From Thermoanaerobaculia bacterium (lineage in GTDB: Bacteria; Acidobacteriota; Thermoanaerobaculia; Gp7-AA8), in NCBI GenBank assembly GCA_017883205.1, contig JADGNZ010000033.1, positions 1-64,000 on the forward strand: a stretch of DNA of 64,000 bases. Reading direction: 5' to 3'. This document shows positions 50,783-60,635 of this stretch, in pieces; the stretch's first letter is position 1, and each line of letters opens with the position of its first letter. The notes beneath the pieces were generated by a model that was given only the letters and a program-made list of their open reading frames with translations, was not told where the DNA came from and ran no database searches. Both the position numbers and the translations under genes were made by a program.

Positions 50783-52126
50783 ATGCGACGAATCGGCGCG
50801 GCGGCTATTTTTCTCTTCACCACCCTTCCTCTTTTCGCACAAACCCCAGGCGACGGACAGGCCGCGAACGACTGGACGTTCAAGACGCGGATCGAGTTGC
50901 GCGCCAACTACCGCGACAGCAAAGAGCAGCGGTTCGCCCTCAAGTTCCCGTTCGCGCCGAGCCAACTGCCGGTTGGCCAGACGGCCGGCTTCGAGGAGAC
51001 GGTGGATGCCGGTGCGCATGCGGAGCTCAGCGTCGCCCAGCTCAAGCTCGACCTCGGATACGGCGACTGGTTCCTCGCGCACACGCAACTGCATGCGCTG
51101 GACAAGTACCGCCGCAATCCGACCAGCGCCGACCGGAAGATCGACGCCGACGAGCTCTGGATCCAGCTGGGTCCCCGGCCGGAGTTTCTGGCCCGTCCCG
51201 AGCGGACGTCGTTCTTCGTCCAGATGGGCAAGTTTGTGAAGATGGAGCGCCAGCCGATCCGCGTGTTGGAAAGCTACGGACTGGCAGCGACAGCATTCAA
51301 CCGGTTCGAGGATGTCGGCGTCATGACCGGCGGTTCGATCGGCCGCAATCTGTACTGGCGCCTCACCGGCACGACCGGCAATCCGCTCTACATCCGCGAT
51401 CCGAACGCGCTGGCCGGCGACAACGGGATCAATGAACTGCTGCAGCCGAATCCTGATCCGCGGCTGAAGTCCGGATTCCCGATCCTGTACGACACGCGCG
51501 TCGAGGACCTGGCGCTCGACACGAAGAACAAATCACTCGGGCAGGGACTGGGGTACCGCTGGCAAAACGACGCGCAGACATTCGGTTTCGATGCGGTCGC
51601 GTTTCACTACCGCCGCAAGTTGCGTGACGGTGAGAACGCGCCGCTGACCGGAACGTTCTACGGCGTCGATCTCGACTTGCTCGAGGGCCCGCTGGACCGC
51701 GGCCTGCCGATTCGCGGCGACAAGAAGGAAGAGACCGGCGCGCGCATCTACACGGAGTTGAAGGGCTTGACGTCCACGATCCAGTTCACCAGCCAGTCGG
51801 TGGCGGGCATGCACCGCAGCGGCGCCGAGGCGGAGTTTGGCTACAAGTTCGGATGGTTGGGTGGCCCGTCAGTCGGCGGCGAGTCGCTGCTGCAGAACGT
51901 CCAGCCCGCCGTGCGCTGGAGCGAGTTGCACTACGGCTTCAAGGGAAACGGCGCTCAGTATCCGGCGCCGAGCATCTGGTGGAACTGGACGAAGATCGAC
52001 GCCGGCATCCGCATCGGCTTCGCAAAGAACGTTGACCTGACCATCGAACGCGCGCGGAACAACATCGGCGCGCCGAAGAAGATCCATCCCGACGAGACGC
52101 TGGCGACGGTACGCATCCGAATTTGA
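50783..52126 (+). CDS. Outer-membrane porin-like beta-barrel (alginate-export type)
   Basis: A 447-residue exported protein (signal peptide MRRIGAAAIFLFTTLPLFA). The remainder shows alternating amphipathic strands with conserved aromatic edges (WTFKTRIELRANYRD, QLKLDLGYGDWFLAHTQLHALDKYR, FFVQMGKFVKMERQPIRVL, IGRNLYWRLTGTTG, TIERARNNIG). The pattern fits an 18-strand porin of the alginate-export superfamily; the substrate cannot be told from sequence. A good -10 (TACAAT) lies upstream; the frame before 50783 is rejected because it lacks a signal peptide. Confidence 0.68.
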   Translation: MRRIGAAAIFLFTTLPLFAQTPGDGQAANDWTFKTRIELRANYRDSKEQRFALKFPFAPSQLPVGQTAGFEETVDAGAHAELSVAQLKLDLGYGDWFLAHTQLHALDKYRRNPTSADRKIDADELWIQLGPRPEFLARPERTSFFVQMGKFVKMERQPIRVLESYGLAATAFNRFEDVGVMTGGSIGRNLYWRLTGTTGNPLYIRDPNALAGDNGINELLQPNPDPRLKSGFPILYDTRVEDLALDTKNKSLGQGLGYRWQNDAQTFGFDAVAFHYRRKLRDGENAPLTGTFYGVDLDLLEGPLDRGLPIRGDKKEETGARIYTELKGLTSTIQFTSQSVAGMHRSGAEAEFGYKFGWLGGPSVGGESLLQNVQPAVRWSELHYGFKGNGAQYPAPSIWWNWTKIDAGIRIGFAKNVDLTIERARNNIGAPKKIHPDETLATVRIRI

Positions 52127-52188
52127 TCGCTACACCTTTCTTGCTACACCTTCTTGCTACACCTCTTCCTTCTTTCTTGGAGTGCTCT

Positions 52189-52411
52189 CCAATCGAGCGC
52201 CTTCTCCCCCCGCGCTTTTTGCGGGGGGAGAAGGTGCCGAAGGCGGATGAGGGGGGGAGTCAAAGCGCAGGACGATCAAGCATGCCTCGTCCGAAACTGC
52301 CTGGAAATGTGGCACATGCACGGATGTCGTGCTCGTTGGAACGCCCCCTCATCCGGCCTTCGGCCACCTTCTCCCCCACAAAAAGCGTGGGGGAGAAGGC
52401 GCTCGATTGGA
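52189..52411. repeat. MITE-like element, copy 5
   Basis: CCAATCGAGCGCCTTCTCC at the left and GGAGAAGGCGCTCGATTGG at the right. The interior is in the opposite orientation to that of copy 4. The flanks on both sides also resemble other copies, so the repeated unit is longer than the mirrored arms. Positions 52412-52569 hold no gene. Confidence 0.85.
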
Positions 52412-52569
52412 AGGACGTGCGATAGGAGCGTGAGAAGACTGGGCTAACGGCAACGCGCTCTGAAACTTAAAGTCTGTCGACCTCGACGTTGAAGTCCGTG
52501 ACTTCAAAGAAGGAGTAACGTGAGAGCGGCCCGGCGCTTGCTCTCCTCCATCCACCGAAGGGAAAACAA

Positions 52570-52797
52570 ATGAGAAACGAGATGATCGGCGCCGTCGTCA
52601 GGCGGGCCATCGAACACCCGGAGTTTCGCCGGCGGCTGGTCGAGGATCCGCGCGAGGCGCTGACCGCGCATGGGTTCGTGCTCGAAGAGTCGGATATGGC
52701 CGAGCTCGAAAAGATCCGCGCGAAGCTCGGGAACGGTGATGCCGGGCAACAACTTGTTACGATCGCCGGACATTACGGCCTGAATCCGGGCATGTAG
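52570..52797 (+). CDS. NHLP-clan (Os1348-like) small protein, possible RiPP precursor
   Basis: A 75-residue protein. Residues 1-50 match the nitrile-hydratase-like leader pattern used by several RiPP precursor families: VVRRAIEHPEFRRRLVEDPREALTAHGFVLEESDMAELEKI, with the conserved Phe, DP and AL. The last 22 or so residues (after LGNGDAG) could be a core, but they contain no Cys or Ser/Thr cluster. No maturase is encoded nearby. Small orphan proteins of this clan are common, so a role other than peptide natural product is possible. An AAGGGA ribosome site precedes the ATG. Confidence 0.65.
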   Translation: MRNEMIGAVVRRAIEHPEFRRRLVEDPREALTAHGFVLEESDMAELEKIRAKLGNGDAGQQLVTIAGHYGLNPGM

Positions 52798-52973
52798 AGG
52801 CCGGTCAACTCAGCTTCCAGCATCGGTCGCGTATCCTTTTGCCGCCTGATCCGTCACACAATCGATCAGTGGGAACCACCAATCGATCGAGAAATTTGTC
52901 TCCGGTGATGCCGGTTCGGAACGGGAGCAAATTTCGCGGTCTCAAGTCACTTTCAGGGGCAAAAACCGATCCG

Positions 52974-54929
52974 ATGAGCGTGCACTCTCTGAAGCGCAGT
53001 CTTCTCTTCTCTTTTCTGGCAGTCCTCGCCGCGAACGGAGCGTTCGCGGTTTCACCGTCCGCGCGTTACGAAACGCGCATGGTTTGGGACCCGGCCATCC
53101 ACCGTGCCGTGTTGTTCGGCGGGCTGACCGCGATCGATTCCGGCACCAAGCTCGCCTATGAGCTGGGCGATACCTGGCAATGGACGGGTAACCGCTGGAT
53201 CGCGACGTACCCCGCTCACAGCCCGACGGCGCGCGCCGGTCATTTGATGATCTTCGACTCCGCTCGCAACCGCGTCGTCATCTTCGGCGGCCGGCATGGG
53301 AAGACGAACCTCAACGATACGTGGTCCTATGACGGCAACGATTGGACGCAGCTCTTCCCTCCGACCTCACCGTCGGTTCGCGAGCTCTCGGCCCAGGCCT
53401 ACGACTCCGCACGCGACCGCATCGTCATGTTCGGCGGGTATTTGCAGACGTACAGCGCAGATGGAATCACGCTGACGGAGACGCCGCTGCACGACACCTG
53501 GGAGTTCGACGGCACGACGTGGAAGCAGATCCTCAGCGACGGTCCGAATGTCATCAGGCCAGCCCTCGAATACGACCCCATCCGCAAACAGACCATCATG
53601 ATCGCGGCCGAGCCCACCAAGAGCACCACGCAGATGTACGCGTGGGACCCCGTGGCCGCGAAATGGAATCAGTTGGCCCCGGCCCTTCTGCCGGCATGCG
53701 CCCTCGGCGGCGAGATGACCTGGCAGAGCTCTGACAACACCATTCTCTACACCGGCGCCGTTTGCACCGATTCTGCAGCCACCGAAGATACGTACGAATG
53801 GGACGGCACGAACTGGACGAAGATCGCTCTAACCCTTTTCGCGGGCCGCTACTTCGGCTCCGCTCTCACCTTCGATCCCGATCATCAGCTGGCCGTCTTA
53901 TTTGGCGGCGCGAACGCCTCCGGCATTCTTAACGGGAGCACCTTCACGTACGCCAACGCGATCTGGTTTCCTGTCTCTGATTCAACGTATCCCGCGGCCC
54001 GGTCGTTATTCGCCTTCACCGCCGATCCAGCCAGAAGCGTCATCGATCTCTACGGTGGTCTGAACGAGTCCACCTCCTTCTTCGATTACTGGACCTATCA
54101 GAACGGTGTGTTCCGGCTGCAGTCCGGCACCACGGGTCAGCCGACGGACTGCAGCTCACCACTGACGGTATTCGATACCGATCATCAGAAGCTGGTGATG
54201 CTCTGCGATAGCAGTGCGACGTTGGACTTCGACGGTACGACGTGGACAACCTACGATGTTTCGAAGAGCGCGCCGCCGCAACACCGCTTCGGCGCCCTGG
54301 CGTATGACCAGACGCTGAAGAGGACCGTTTTCTTCGGCGGCTATGACGACACCAATTCCGTCTATCTCAACCAGACCTGGACGTTCGATGGAGCCAGCTG
54401 GACTCAGGTGAAAAAGAATCCGGCGCCGTTCCGAACCCTCACCTCGATGTGGTGGGATCCGACACTGAAGAAGACCGTTCTCTATGGTGGCCTCGGCCGT
54501 CTCACCGCCAACGACAGGCTGACCCGCTTCAGCGACATGTGGTCGTTCGACGGAACCGGGTGGCTCGAGATCAAACCGGCCTTGACACCCGGCATGCGCT
54601 ACGGCGCGTCAGTGGTCGTCGATCCGAAGACCGGCCATGCAATCCTCTTCGGCGGAATCCGCGTCGACACCGACGCCAACCTCATTCAGACGCAGGTCTA
54701 CGCGGACGACATGTGGGAATGGGATGGCACCACGTGGACGAAAGTGACGTCCAGCATCCTGACGCCGCCCGGACGCGAGAACGCCGGCTTCGCCGTCGAC
54801 CCGTATCTCAACCAGTTCATCCTCTTCGGCGGCTACAACGGCACCTATCTTTCCGACGTCTGGATCTTCGGCAACGGCCAGTGGAGGCAGAGCACGGAAG
54901 TTCTGAACCGGCGCCGGGCGTCGCATTGA
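52974..54929 (+). CDS. Secreted kelch-repeat beta-propeller protein
   Basis: A 651-residue exported protein (signal peptide MSVHSLKRSLLFSFLAVLAANGAFA). At least eight kelch/galactose-oxidase-type blades repeat the motif (Y/F)D-x-x-R(D/N)R-x-V-(I/M)FGG, then D-T-W-x-(W/F)-D-G-(T/N)-x-W (for example AYDSARDRIVMFGGY...DTWEFDGTTWKQI). It is probably a cell-surface or periplasmic binding scaffold; no catalytic Cys-Tyr cofactor pair of galactose oxidase is apparent. The Met at 52974 is preferred over the longer frame at 52839 because it begins the signal peptide. Confidence 0.82.
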   Translation: MSVHSLKRSLLFSFLAVLAANGAFAVSPSARYETRMVWDPAIHRAVLFGGLTAIDSGTKLAYELGDTWQWTGNRWIATYPAHSPTARAGHLMIFDSARNRVVIFGGRHGKTNLNDTWSYDGNDWTQLFPPTSPSVRELSAQAYDSARDRIVMFGGYLQTYSADGITLTETPLHDTWEFDGTTWKQILSDGPNVIRPALEYDPIRKQTIMIAAEPTKSTTQMYAWDPVAAKWNQLAPALLPACALGGEMTWQSSDNTILYTGAVCTDSAATEDTYEWDGTNWTKIALTLFAGRYFGSALTFDPDHQLAVLFGGANASGILNGSTFTYANAIWFPVSDSTYPAARSLFAFTADPARSVIDLYGGLNESTSFFDYWTYQNGVFRLQSGTTGQPTDCSSPLTVFDTDHQKLVMLCDSSATLDFDGTTWTTYDVSKSAPPQHRFGALAYDQTLKRTVFFGGYDDTNSVYLNQTWTFDGASWTQVKKNPAPFRTLTSMWWDPTLKKTVLYGGLGRLTANDRLTRFSDMWSFDGTGWLEIKPALTPGMRYGASVVVDPKTGHAILFGGIRVDTDANLIQTQVYADDMWEWDGTTWTKVTSSILTPPGRENAGFAVDPYLNQFILFGGYNGTYLSDVWIFGNGQWRQSTEVLNRRRASH

Positions 54930-54930
54930 G

Positions 54931-55172
54931 GGTGTGGGGAGTGGGGGGTGGGGGTGGGGAATCAGAGATAGGAGATCAGACGGGGAGTAGGGGGTAGGGT
55001 GTGGGAGAATCAGAGATCGGCGTCTGACCTCTGACGAGTCTCATATCTCTGATCTCTGACGAGTCTCTGATCTCTTGTCTCTGATCCCTTGTCTCTGATC
55101 TCTGATTCTCCCACATCCCACTCCCCACTCCCCACTCCCCACTCCCCACCCCCCGCCCCCCACACCCCGCAT
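54931..55172. repeat. GTGGGGAGTGGGG / CACTCCCCACTCC mirrored tract with TCTCTGATC units
   Basis: G-rich units at 54931-55010 are mirrored by CCCACTCCCCACTCCCC units at 55115-55165. Between them are AGATAGGAGATCAGACGGGG and many TCTCTGATCTCTGA tandem units. It directly precedes the microcompartment operon. No gene. Confidence 0.75.
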
Positions 55173-55174
55173 GC

Positions 55175-55180
55175 TATTCT
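55175..55180 (+). promoter_or_regulatory. Putative -10 box (TATTCT) of the BMC operon
   Basis: TGCTATTCT, an extended -10 form, 21 nt before the ATG at 55202. An in-frame GTG at 55193 lies closer. No clear -35 is visible inside the repeat tract. Confidence 0.4.
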
Positions 55181-55201
55181 CGCGCGCCGATCGTGAGCTC
55201 T

Positions 55202-56458
<1,257 letters not shown>

Positions 56459-56461
56459 AAG

Positions 56462-57085
56462 TTGGCCGAGCTTCGCTGCTACGTGTTCATTGACAGCCTG
56501 CAGCCGCAGTTCGCGTCGTTCCTCGGAACCGTCGCGCAGGGATTTCTTCCGGTGCCGGGACAGGCGGCGCTTTTCGTCGAGATCGCGCCGGGCATGGACA
56601 TCATGCGCGTCACCGACGTCGCGCTGAAGGCGACCGATGTCAAGCCTGGGATGATGATCATCGAGCGCGTCTACGGCATGCTCGAGCTCCACGCGGACTC
56701 ACAGGCCGACGTTCGTCAGGCCGGACAGGCCATTCTCGACATGCTGAGTTTGAAGGAAGAGGATCGCATCAAGCCTGAGATCACTTCCAGCCAGGTGATC
56801 CGCAACATCTCCGACTATCACACGCAGCTCATCAACAGGACGCGCCACGGCGACATGATCATTCCGGGGCAGTCGCTGTATGTGATGGAAGTGGCGCCCG
56901 CCGGCTACGCGGCGATCGCGGCGAACGAGGCGGAAAAAGCAGCCAACATCAATGTCCTCGAGGTACGTGCCTTCGGAAGTTTCGGGCGCGTCTACCTCGG
57001 CGGCGAAGAACGCGACATCGATGTCGGATACCGGGCGGCGGAGCAGGCGATCGAATCGATCGCCGGACGCGCCGGCCGGCCGTAA
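56462..57085 (+). CDS. BMC-T shell protein (tandem BMC domain)
   Basis: A 207-residue tandem BMC-domain shell protein. Domain 1 covers about 1-100 and domain 2 about 105-200 (GQSLYVMEVAPAGYAAIAANEAEKAANINVLEVRAFGSFGRVYLGGEERDIDVGYRAAEQAIE). Proteins of this class form trimers that act as pseudohexameric tiles, often with a central pore. The sequence resembles EutL/PduB-type trimers. The start is TTG at 56462, 3 nt after the stop of the fusion gene, with AGAGG 7 nt upstream; no ATG or GTG would give a full first domain. Confidence 0.9.
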   Translation: MAELRCYVFIDSLQPQFASFLGTVAQGFLPVPGQAALFVEIAPGMDIMRVTDVALKATDVKPGMMIIERVYGMLELHADSQADVRQAGQAILDMLSLKEEDRIKPEITSSQVIRNISDYHTQLINRTRHGDMIIPGQSLYVMEVAPAGYAAIAANEAEKAANINVLEVRAFGSFGRVYLGGEERDIDVGYRAAEQAIESIAGRAGRP

Positions 57086-57089
57086 GAAC

Positions 57090-57215
57090 CAGAGATAAGA
57101 GACCAGGAAGCAAGGAACAGAACCAGAGAACAGAACCAGAAACCATAAAAAGAAAAACGCACAAGGGACCCCCTGGTCTCTAGTCTCTAGTCTCTAGTCT
57201 CTGATCTCTGATTTT
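57090..57215. repeat. AGAGACCAGG / TCTCTAG repeats inside the BMC operon
   Basis: AGAGACCAGG at about 57099-57108 is mirrored by CCTGGTCTCT at about 57173-57182, followed by tandem TCTCTAG and TCTGATC units. The hairpin lies between the first BMC-T gene and the BMC-H gene, directly before the strong ribosome site of the latter (AAGGAGGAG). It could modulate relative shell protein output. Confidence 0.65.
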
Positions 57216-57230
57216 AAGGAGGAGTAACGC

Positions 57231-57542
57231 ATGACAGACGCACTGGGCATGATCGAAACGAGGTCTTTTCCGGCGGTGGTCGAAGCCGCTGACGCAGCGG
57301 TGAAGGCAGCGCGCGTGGAGCTCGTCTCCTATGAGAAGACAGGTGGTGGCTACACGACGATCGTCATTCGCGGCGATGTCGCCGCGGTGAAAGCGGCGTG
57401 TGATGCCGCGCAGACGGCGGCAGGACGTGTCGGCGATGTCGTCACGGTTCACGTGATCGCGCGGCCGCACGATCAGGTCGACGTCATCATGCCGCTCGGC
57501 CGCACCGCGGCTCCGGCAGCACCCGCTCGCGCGAAGAAGTAG
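57231..57542 (+). CDS. BMC-H shell protein (hexamer)
   Basis: A 103-residue single-BMC-domain protein of the PduA/EutM/CcmK type: LGMIETRSFPAVVEAADAAVKAARVELVSYEKTGGGYTTIVIRGDVAAVKAACDAA is the canonical fold. Hexamers form the main facet of the shell. The Ala/Pro-rich tail (APAAPARAKK) is short. The ribosome site AAGGAGGAG is the strongest in the operon, consistent with the highest required stoichiometry. Confidence 0.95.
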   Translation: MTDALGMIETRSFPAVVEAADAAVKAARVELVSYEKTGGGYTTIVIRGDVAAVKAACDAAQTAAGRVGDVVTVHVIARPHDQVDVIMPLGRTAAPAAPARAKK

Positions 57543-57557
57543 CAGGACCTCAGTCCA

Positions 57558-57845
57558 ATGCAACTCGCGAGAGTCGTCGGTACCGTCGTCGCCACGCGGA
57601 AAGAGGACAGCATGCAGGGGCTCAAGCTCCTGGTCGTGCGCCCTCTGGACGAAGAAGGCCGCGAGAGCGGTAACGCCATCGTGTCTGCCGACGCCGTGGG
57701 AGCCGGTCCGGACGAGATCGTCCTGATTGCCGCGGGCAGTTCCGCCCGGCAAACCGCGGTCACGGACAAGCGCCCCGTCGATTCGGTGATCCTGGCCATC
57801 GTCGACAGTTGGTACGTCGGCGATGCCGTGAAGTACAAGAAGTGA
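57558..57845 (+). CDS. BMC-P vertex protein 1 (EutN/CcmL)
   Basis: A 95-residue pentamer protein that caps shell vertices. It shows the EutN/CcmL pattern: MQLARVVGTVVATRKEDSMQGLKLLVVRPLD, VSADAVGAGPDEIVLIAAGSSARQ and VDSVILAIVDSWYVG. It lies 15 bp after the BMC-H gene and directly before the aldehyde dehydrogenase gene. One of three BMC-P paralogs in the operon. Confidence 0.95.
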   Translation: MQLARVVGTVVATRKEDSMQGLKLLVVRPLDEEGRESGNAIVSADAVGAGPDEIVLIAAGSSARQTAVTDKRPVDSVILAIVDSWYVGDAVKYKK

Positions 57846-57852
57846 GTCACCG

Positions 57853-59286
57853 ATGAGCCGCCTGACCGATCAGGAAATCGAACAGATCGCGCGGCGCATC
57901 GCCGCTGACATGGGACGTGTTGCCGCGGAACAGCCGCCGGCCGTTCAAGCGCAGGCGACCGGGTTGGGCGTCTTCGCTACGGTCTCGGATGCCGTAAGCG
58001 CCGCGGCTGTCGCGCAGAAAGAATTCGTCGCACTCAAGCTCGAGCATCGCGGCCGCATCCTCGAGGCGATGCGGCAATCGATGCGCGAGAACGGCACGAT
58101 GCTGGCGAAGGCCGCGTTCGACGAGACCGGCTTCGGGCGGTACGAAGACAAGATCGTCAAGAACCGCCTCGTCACCGAAAAGACGCCGGGACTGGAAGAT
58201 CTCGCTCCGATCGCGACCACCGGCGACTACGGCCTCGCGCTCATCGAGCCCGCTCCGTTCGGCGTGATCGGCGCGATTACGCCGGTTACCAATCCAACCT
58301 CTACGATCATCTGCAACTCGATCGGGATGCTCGCTGCCGGCAACAGCGTCGTCTTCAACGTCCATCCCTACGCAAAGAGCTGCTGCATGCAGACGATCGC
58401 CCTACTCAACAAGGCGATCACCGGTGCGGGCGGTCCTTCCAACGTGATCACCGGCATTGCCAACCCGACGATCGAATCGGCCCAGGATCTGATGAAGCAT
58501 CCTGGTGTCCGCCTCGTCGTCGTGACCGGTGGGGGAGAGGTCGTCAAAGTCGCCATGGCCAGCGGCAAGCGCGCAATTTGCGCCGGCCCGGGGAATCCGC
58601 CTGTCGTGGTGGACGAGACGGCGGACATCGACCAGGCCGCGCGCGACATCGTTCTCGGCGCCTCCACTGACAACAACATCATCTGCACCGACGAGAAGGA
58701 GACGATCGCCGTCTCGTCGATTGCCGACGCACTCATCGCCTCGATGGGACGGCAGGGTGCCATCGTCATTCCTCGCGAGCGGCTCCCCGAGTTGGAGAAA
58801 GTCGTCTTCACCGAGATGAAGGGCCCGCGGCAGAAAGCATGGATCGACAAGAACCTCGTCGGCAAGAACGCCAACGTCATCCTCGCCAAGATGGGGATGA
58901 ACGTCCCCGACTCCGTTCGCCTCGTCGTCGTCGAGGTCGATGAGAATCATCCGCTCCTCTGGACCGAGCAGATGATGCCGGTCATGCCGGTCGTTCGCGT
59001 TCCGGATTCGAACCGCGCCATCGATCTTGCCGTGCAGGTCGAAGGCGGAAACCGTCACACCGCGGTGATGCACTCGAAGAATCTCGACAATCTGAGCCGG
59101 ATGGCGAAAGCGTGCGACTGCTCAATCTTCGTTAAGAACGGCCGCTCGCAAGCCGGCCTCGGGCTCGACGGCGAAGGCTACTGCTCCTTCACCATCGCCA
59201 GCCCCACCGGCGACGGTCTGACCAGTCCGCGGTCGTTCTCACGCTGGCGCCGCTGCACACTCGTCGGCGCCTTCAGGATCACATGA
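57853..59286 (+). CDS. CoA-acylating aldehyde dehydrogenase (PduP/EutE type)
   Basis: A 477-residue enzyme that converts an aldehyde plus CoA and NAD to acyl-CoA and NADH. Catalytic Cys278 is in GASTDNNIICTDEKE; VVTGGGEVVK and AGPGNPPVVVDETADI are family motifs. The N-terminal 20 residues (LTDQEIEQIARRIAADM) form the amphipathic helix that targets PduP/EutE into shells, followed by a flexible linker. In this operon its substrate is probably acetaldehyde from the DeoC domain. Its stop overlaps the next gene by 4 bp. No phosphotransacylase or alcohol dehydrogenase is present. Confidence 0.95.
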   Translation: MSRLTDQEIEQIARRIAADMGRVAAEQPPAVQAQATGLGVFATVSDAVSAAAVAQKEFVALKLEHRGRILEAMRQSMRENGTMLAKAAFDETGFGRYEDKIVKNRLVTEKTPGLEDLAPIATTGDYGLALIEPAPFGVIGAITPVTNPTSTIICNSIGMLAAGNSVVFNVHPYAKSCCMQTIALLNKAITGAGGPSNVITGIANPTIESAQDLMKHPGVRLVVVTGGGEVVKVAMASGKRAICAGPGNPPVVVDETADIDQAARDIVLGASTDNNIICTDEKETIAVSSIADALIASMGRQGAIVIPRERLPELEKVVFTEMKGPRQKAWIDKNLVGKNANVILAKMGMNVPDSVRLVVVEVDENHPLLWTEQMMPVMPVVRVPDSNRAIDLAVQVEGGNRHTAVMHSKNLDNLSRMAKACDCSIFVKNGRSQAGLGLDGEGYCSFTIASPTGDGLTSPRSFSRWRRCTLVGAFRIT

Positions 59287-59903
59287 TGGGGAGGACCTCT
59301 GCTCTTGCCGTCCTCGATTTCGCGGACATTCCGGCAGGCGTCTGCGCGGTCGACGCCATCCTGAAAAAGGCGCCCATTGCGTTCGTGCGCGCCGGAACGG
59401 TGACGCATGGCCGCTACCTGGTCGTGTTTGGCGGTTCGACGGCGTCGACAGCCGAATCGCTGGCCGAGGCGTTGGGAACGAGCGGCGACGCAATCATCGA
59501 TTACACGTTTTTGCCGGACGCGCATCCGGCGCTCTTCGACGCGGCCTTCGGTGCGCGCCGGAAATCCAACGGCTCGCTCCTCATCATCGAGACCGAGACC
59601 GCGGCTTCGATCGTTCGCGCGGTGGAAGCGGCGCTCAAAGGAACGCCGGTCGAGCTGATCGAGATGCGCCTCGCTGACGAGGGGTTGGCAGGCAAAGGGA
59701 TCGCGCTGATGGCGGGTACGCTGCACGACGTCGAATACGCAGCGATCCTGGCGGCAAACGGAGTGGGCGTCGATGCTCCGCCGCCCCGCGGCTTCTCGCA
59801 TCGTCTGATCGCCGCGCCGCACGAGATTCTGGAGCGCGACATCGCCGCAGTCACACGATTCGACCGCGCCCCTCTTCTCGAGCTTGACGGGGAGGCCGGC
59901 TGA
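59283..59903 (+). CDS. BMC-T shell protein (second, diverged)
   Basis: A 206-residue protein that appears to be a second tandem BMC-domain trimer. Domain 1 (SALAVLDFADIPAGVCAVDAILKKAPIAFVRAGTVTHGRYLVVFGGSTASTAESLAEAL) and domain 2 (GSLLIIETETAASIVRAVEAALKGTPVELIEMRLADEGLAGKGIALMAGTLHDVEYA) match the fold more weakly than the first BMC-T. The C-terminal tail (about 175-206) is extra. Translation is coupled to the aldehyde dehydrogenase gene (ATGA overlap) and to the next BMC-P gene (TGATG). Confidence 0.85.
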   Translation: MMGRTSALAVLDFADIPAGVCAVDAILKKAPIAFVRAGTVTHGRYLVVFGGSTASTAESLAEALGTSGDAIIDYTFLPDAHPALFDAAFGARRKSNGSLLIIETETAASIVRAVEAALKGTPVELIEMRLADEGLAGKGIALMAGTLHDVEYAAILAANGVGVDAPPPRGFSHRLIAAPHEILERDIAAVTRFDRAPLLELDGEAG

Positions 59904-60172
59904 TGCTCCTCGGGCGCGTCATCGGCCAGGTCGTGTTGTGCGTCGTGACGCCGGGACTGGAAGGCGTGCCGATGCTCCTCGTGCAGCCGCTGGACAAGAC
60001 GTTGAAGCCGAAAGGGAAGGCGATCGTCGCCGCCGATGCCACGCGCATGGCCGGTCCGGGCGAGCTGGTCTCGTACGAGGGCGGACGTGAGGCGGCAATG
60101 GCTCTCGATCCCGCATTCGTCCCGGTCGATCACGCCATTCTGGCCATCGTCGACGGAGTCAGCATCACATGA
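59903..60172 (+). CDS. BMC-P vertex protein 2 (EutN/CcmL)
   Basis: An 89-residue EutN/CcmL-type pentamer protein: MLLGRVIGQVVLCVVTPGLEGVPMLLVQPLD, IVAADATRMAGPGELVSYEGGREAAMA and VDHAILAIVDGV. It overlaps the genes on both sides. It differs clearly from the other two BMC-P proteins, so the vertices may be of mixed type. Confidence 0.93.
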   Translation: MLLGRVIGQVVLCVVTPGLEGVPMLLVQPLDKTLKPKGKAIVAADATRMAGPGELVSYEGGREAAMALDPAFVPVDHAILAIVDGVSIT

Positions 60173-60435
60173 TCCTCGGGCGCGTCATCGGCGAGATCCA
60201 CGGCTCGATCAAGCACCCGTTCTACGAGGGGAAGAAGCTTCTGGTGATCGAGAAGACATCGCCCACCGGCGTGGCTACAGGCGACTATCTCATCGCCGCC
60301 GATTCGGTCGGCGCCGGCGCCGATGAGCGCGTCCTCGTCCTCGATGAAGGCAACGGCGCGCGCCAGGTGTTCGACTCGAAAGACGGCCCGGTCCGCGCCG
60401 TCGTCGTCGGAATCATCGACGACATCGTCACTTGA
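60169..60435 (+). CDS. BMC-P vertex protein 3 (EutN/CcmL)
   Basis: An 88-residue EutN/CcmL-type protein: MILGRVIGEIHGSIKHPFYEGKKLLVIEKTS, YLIAADSVGAGADERVLVLDEGNGARQ and VRAVVVGIIDDIV. The start ATG overlaps the previous stop. It is the last gene of the operon; a mirrored repeat and an intrinsic terminator follow. Confidence 0.94.
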   Translation: MILGRVIGEIHGSIKHPFYEGKKLLVIEKTSPTGVATGDYLIAADSVGAGADERVLVLDEGNGARQVFDSKDGPVRAVVVGIIDDIVT

Positions 60436-60478
60436 GATCACAGAGGTTTTCTCTGTGTCCTCTGCGCCTCTGTGGTGC
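60436..60478. repeat. CACAGAGG / CCTCTGTGG mirrored repeat
   Basis: TCACAGAGG is mirrored by CCTCTGTGGTG just after the last BMC-P stop; same family as at 12.3 kb. Positions 60480-60595 contain no gene. Confidence 0.65.
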
Positions 60479-60598
60479 ATGCCTTTTCGCGCGACTTTCC
60501 AAAAACATGCAGACGAGCGAGCCGGTTGAGACGTAAGTTGAGTTCTGTCGCTGATCCGAAATTCTGCAGCGACCCAGTGGGCGCACTCTAGCGCGTCA

Positions 60599-60635
60599 GC
60601 CCGTTGCGACGGCCGAGCAACGGGCATTTTCTTTT
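60599..60635 (+). terminator. Intrinsic terminator between BMC operon and receiver genes
   Basis: GCCCGTTGC (60599-60607) pairs perfectly with GCAACGGGC (60617-60625), followed by ATTTTCTTTT. It lies at the convergent junction and could stop both transcripts. Confidence 0.8.
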
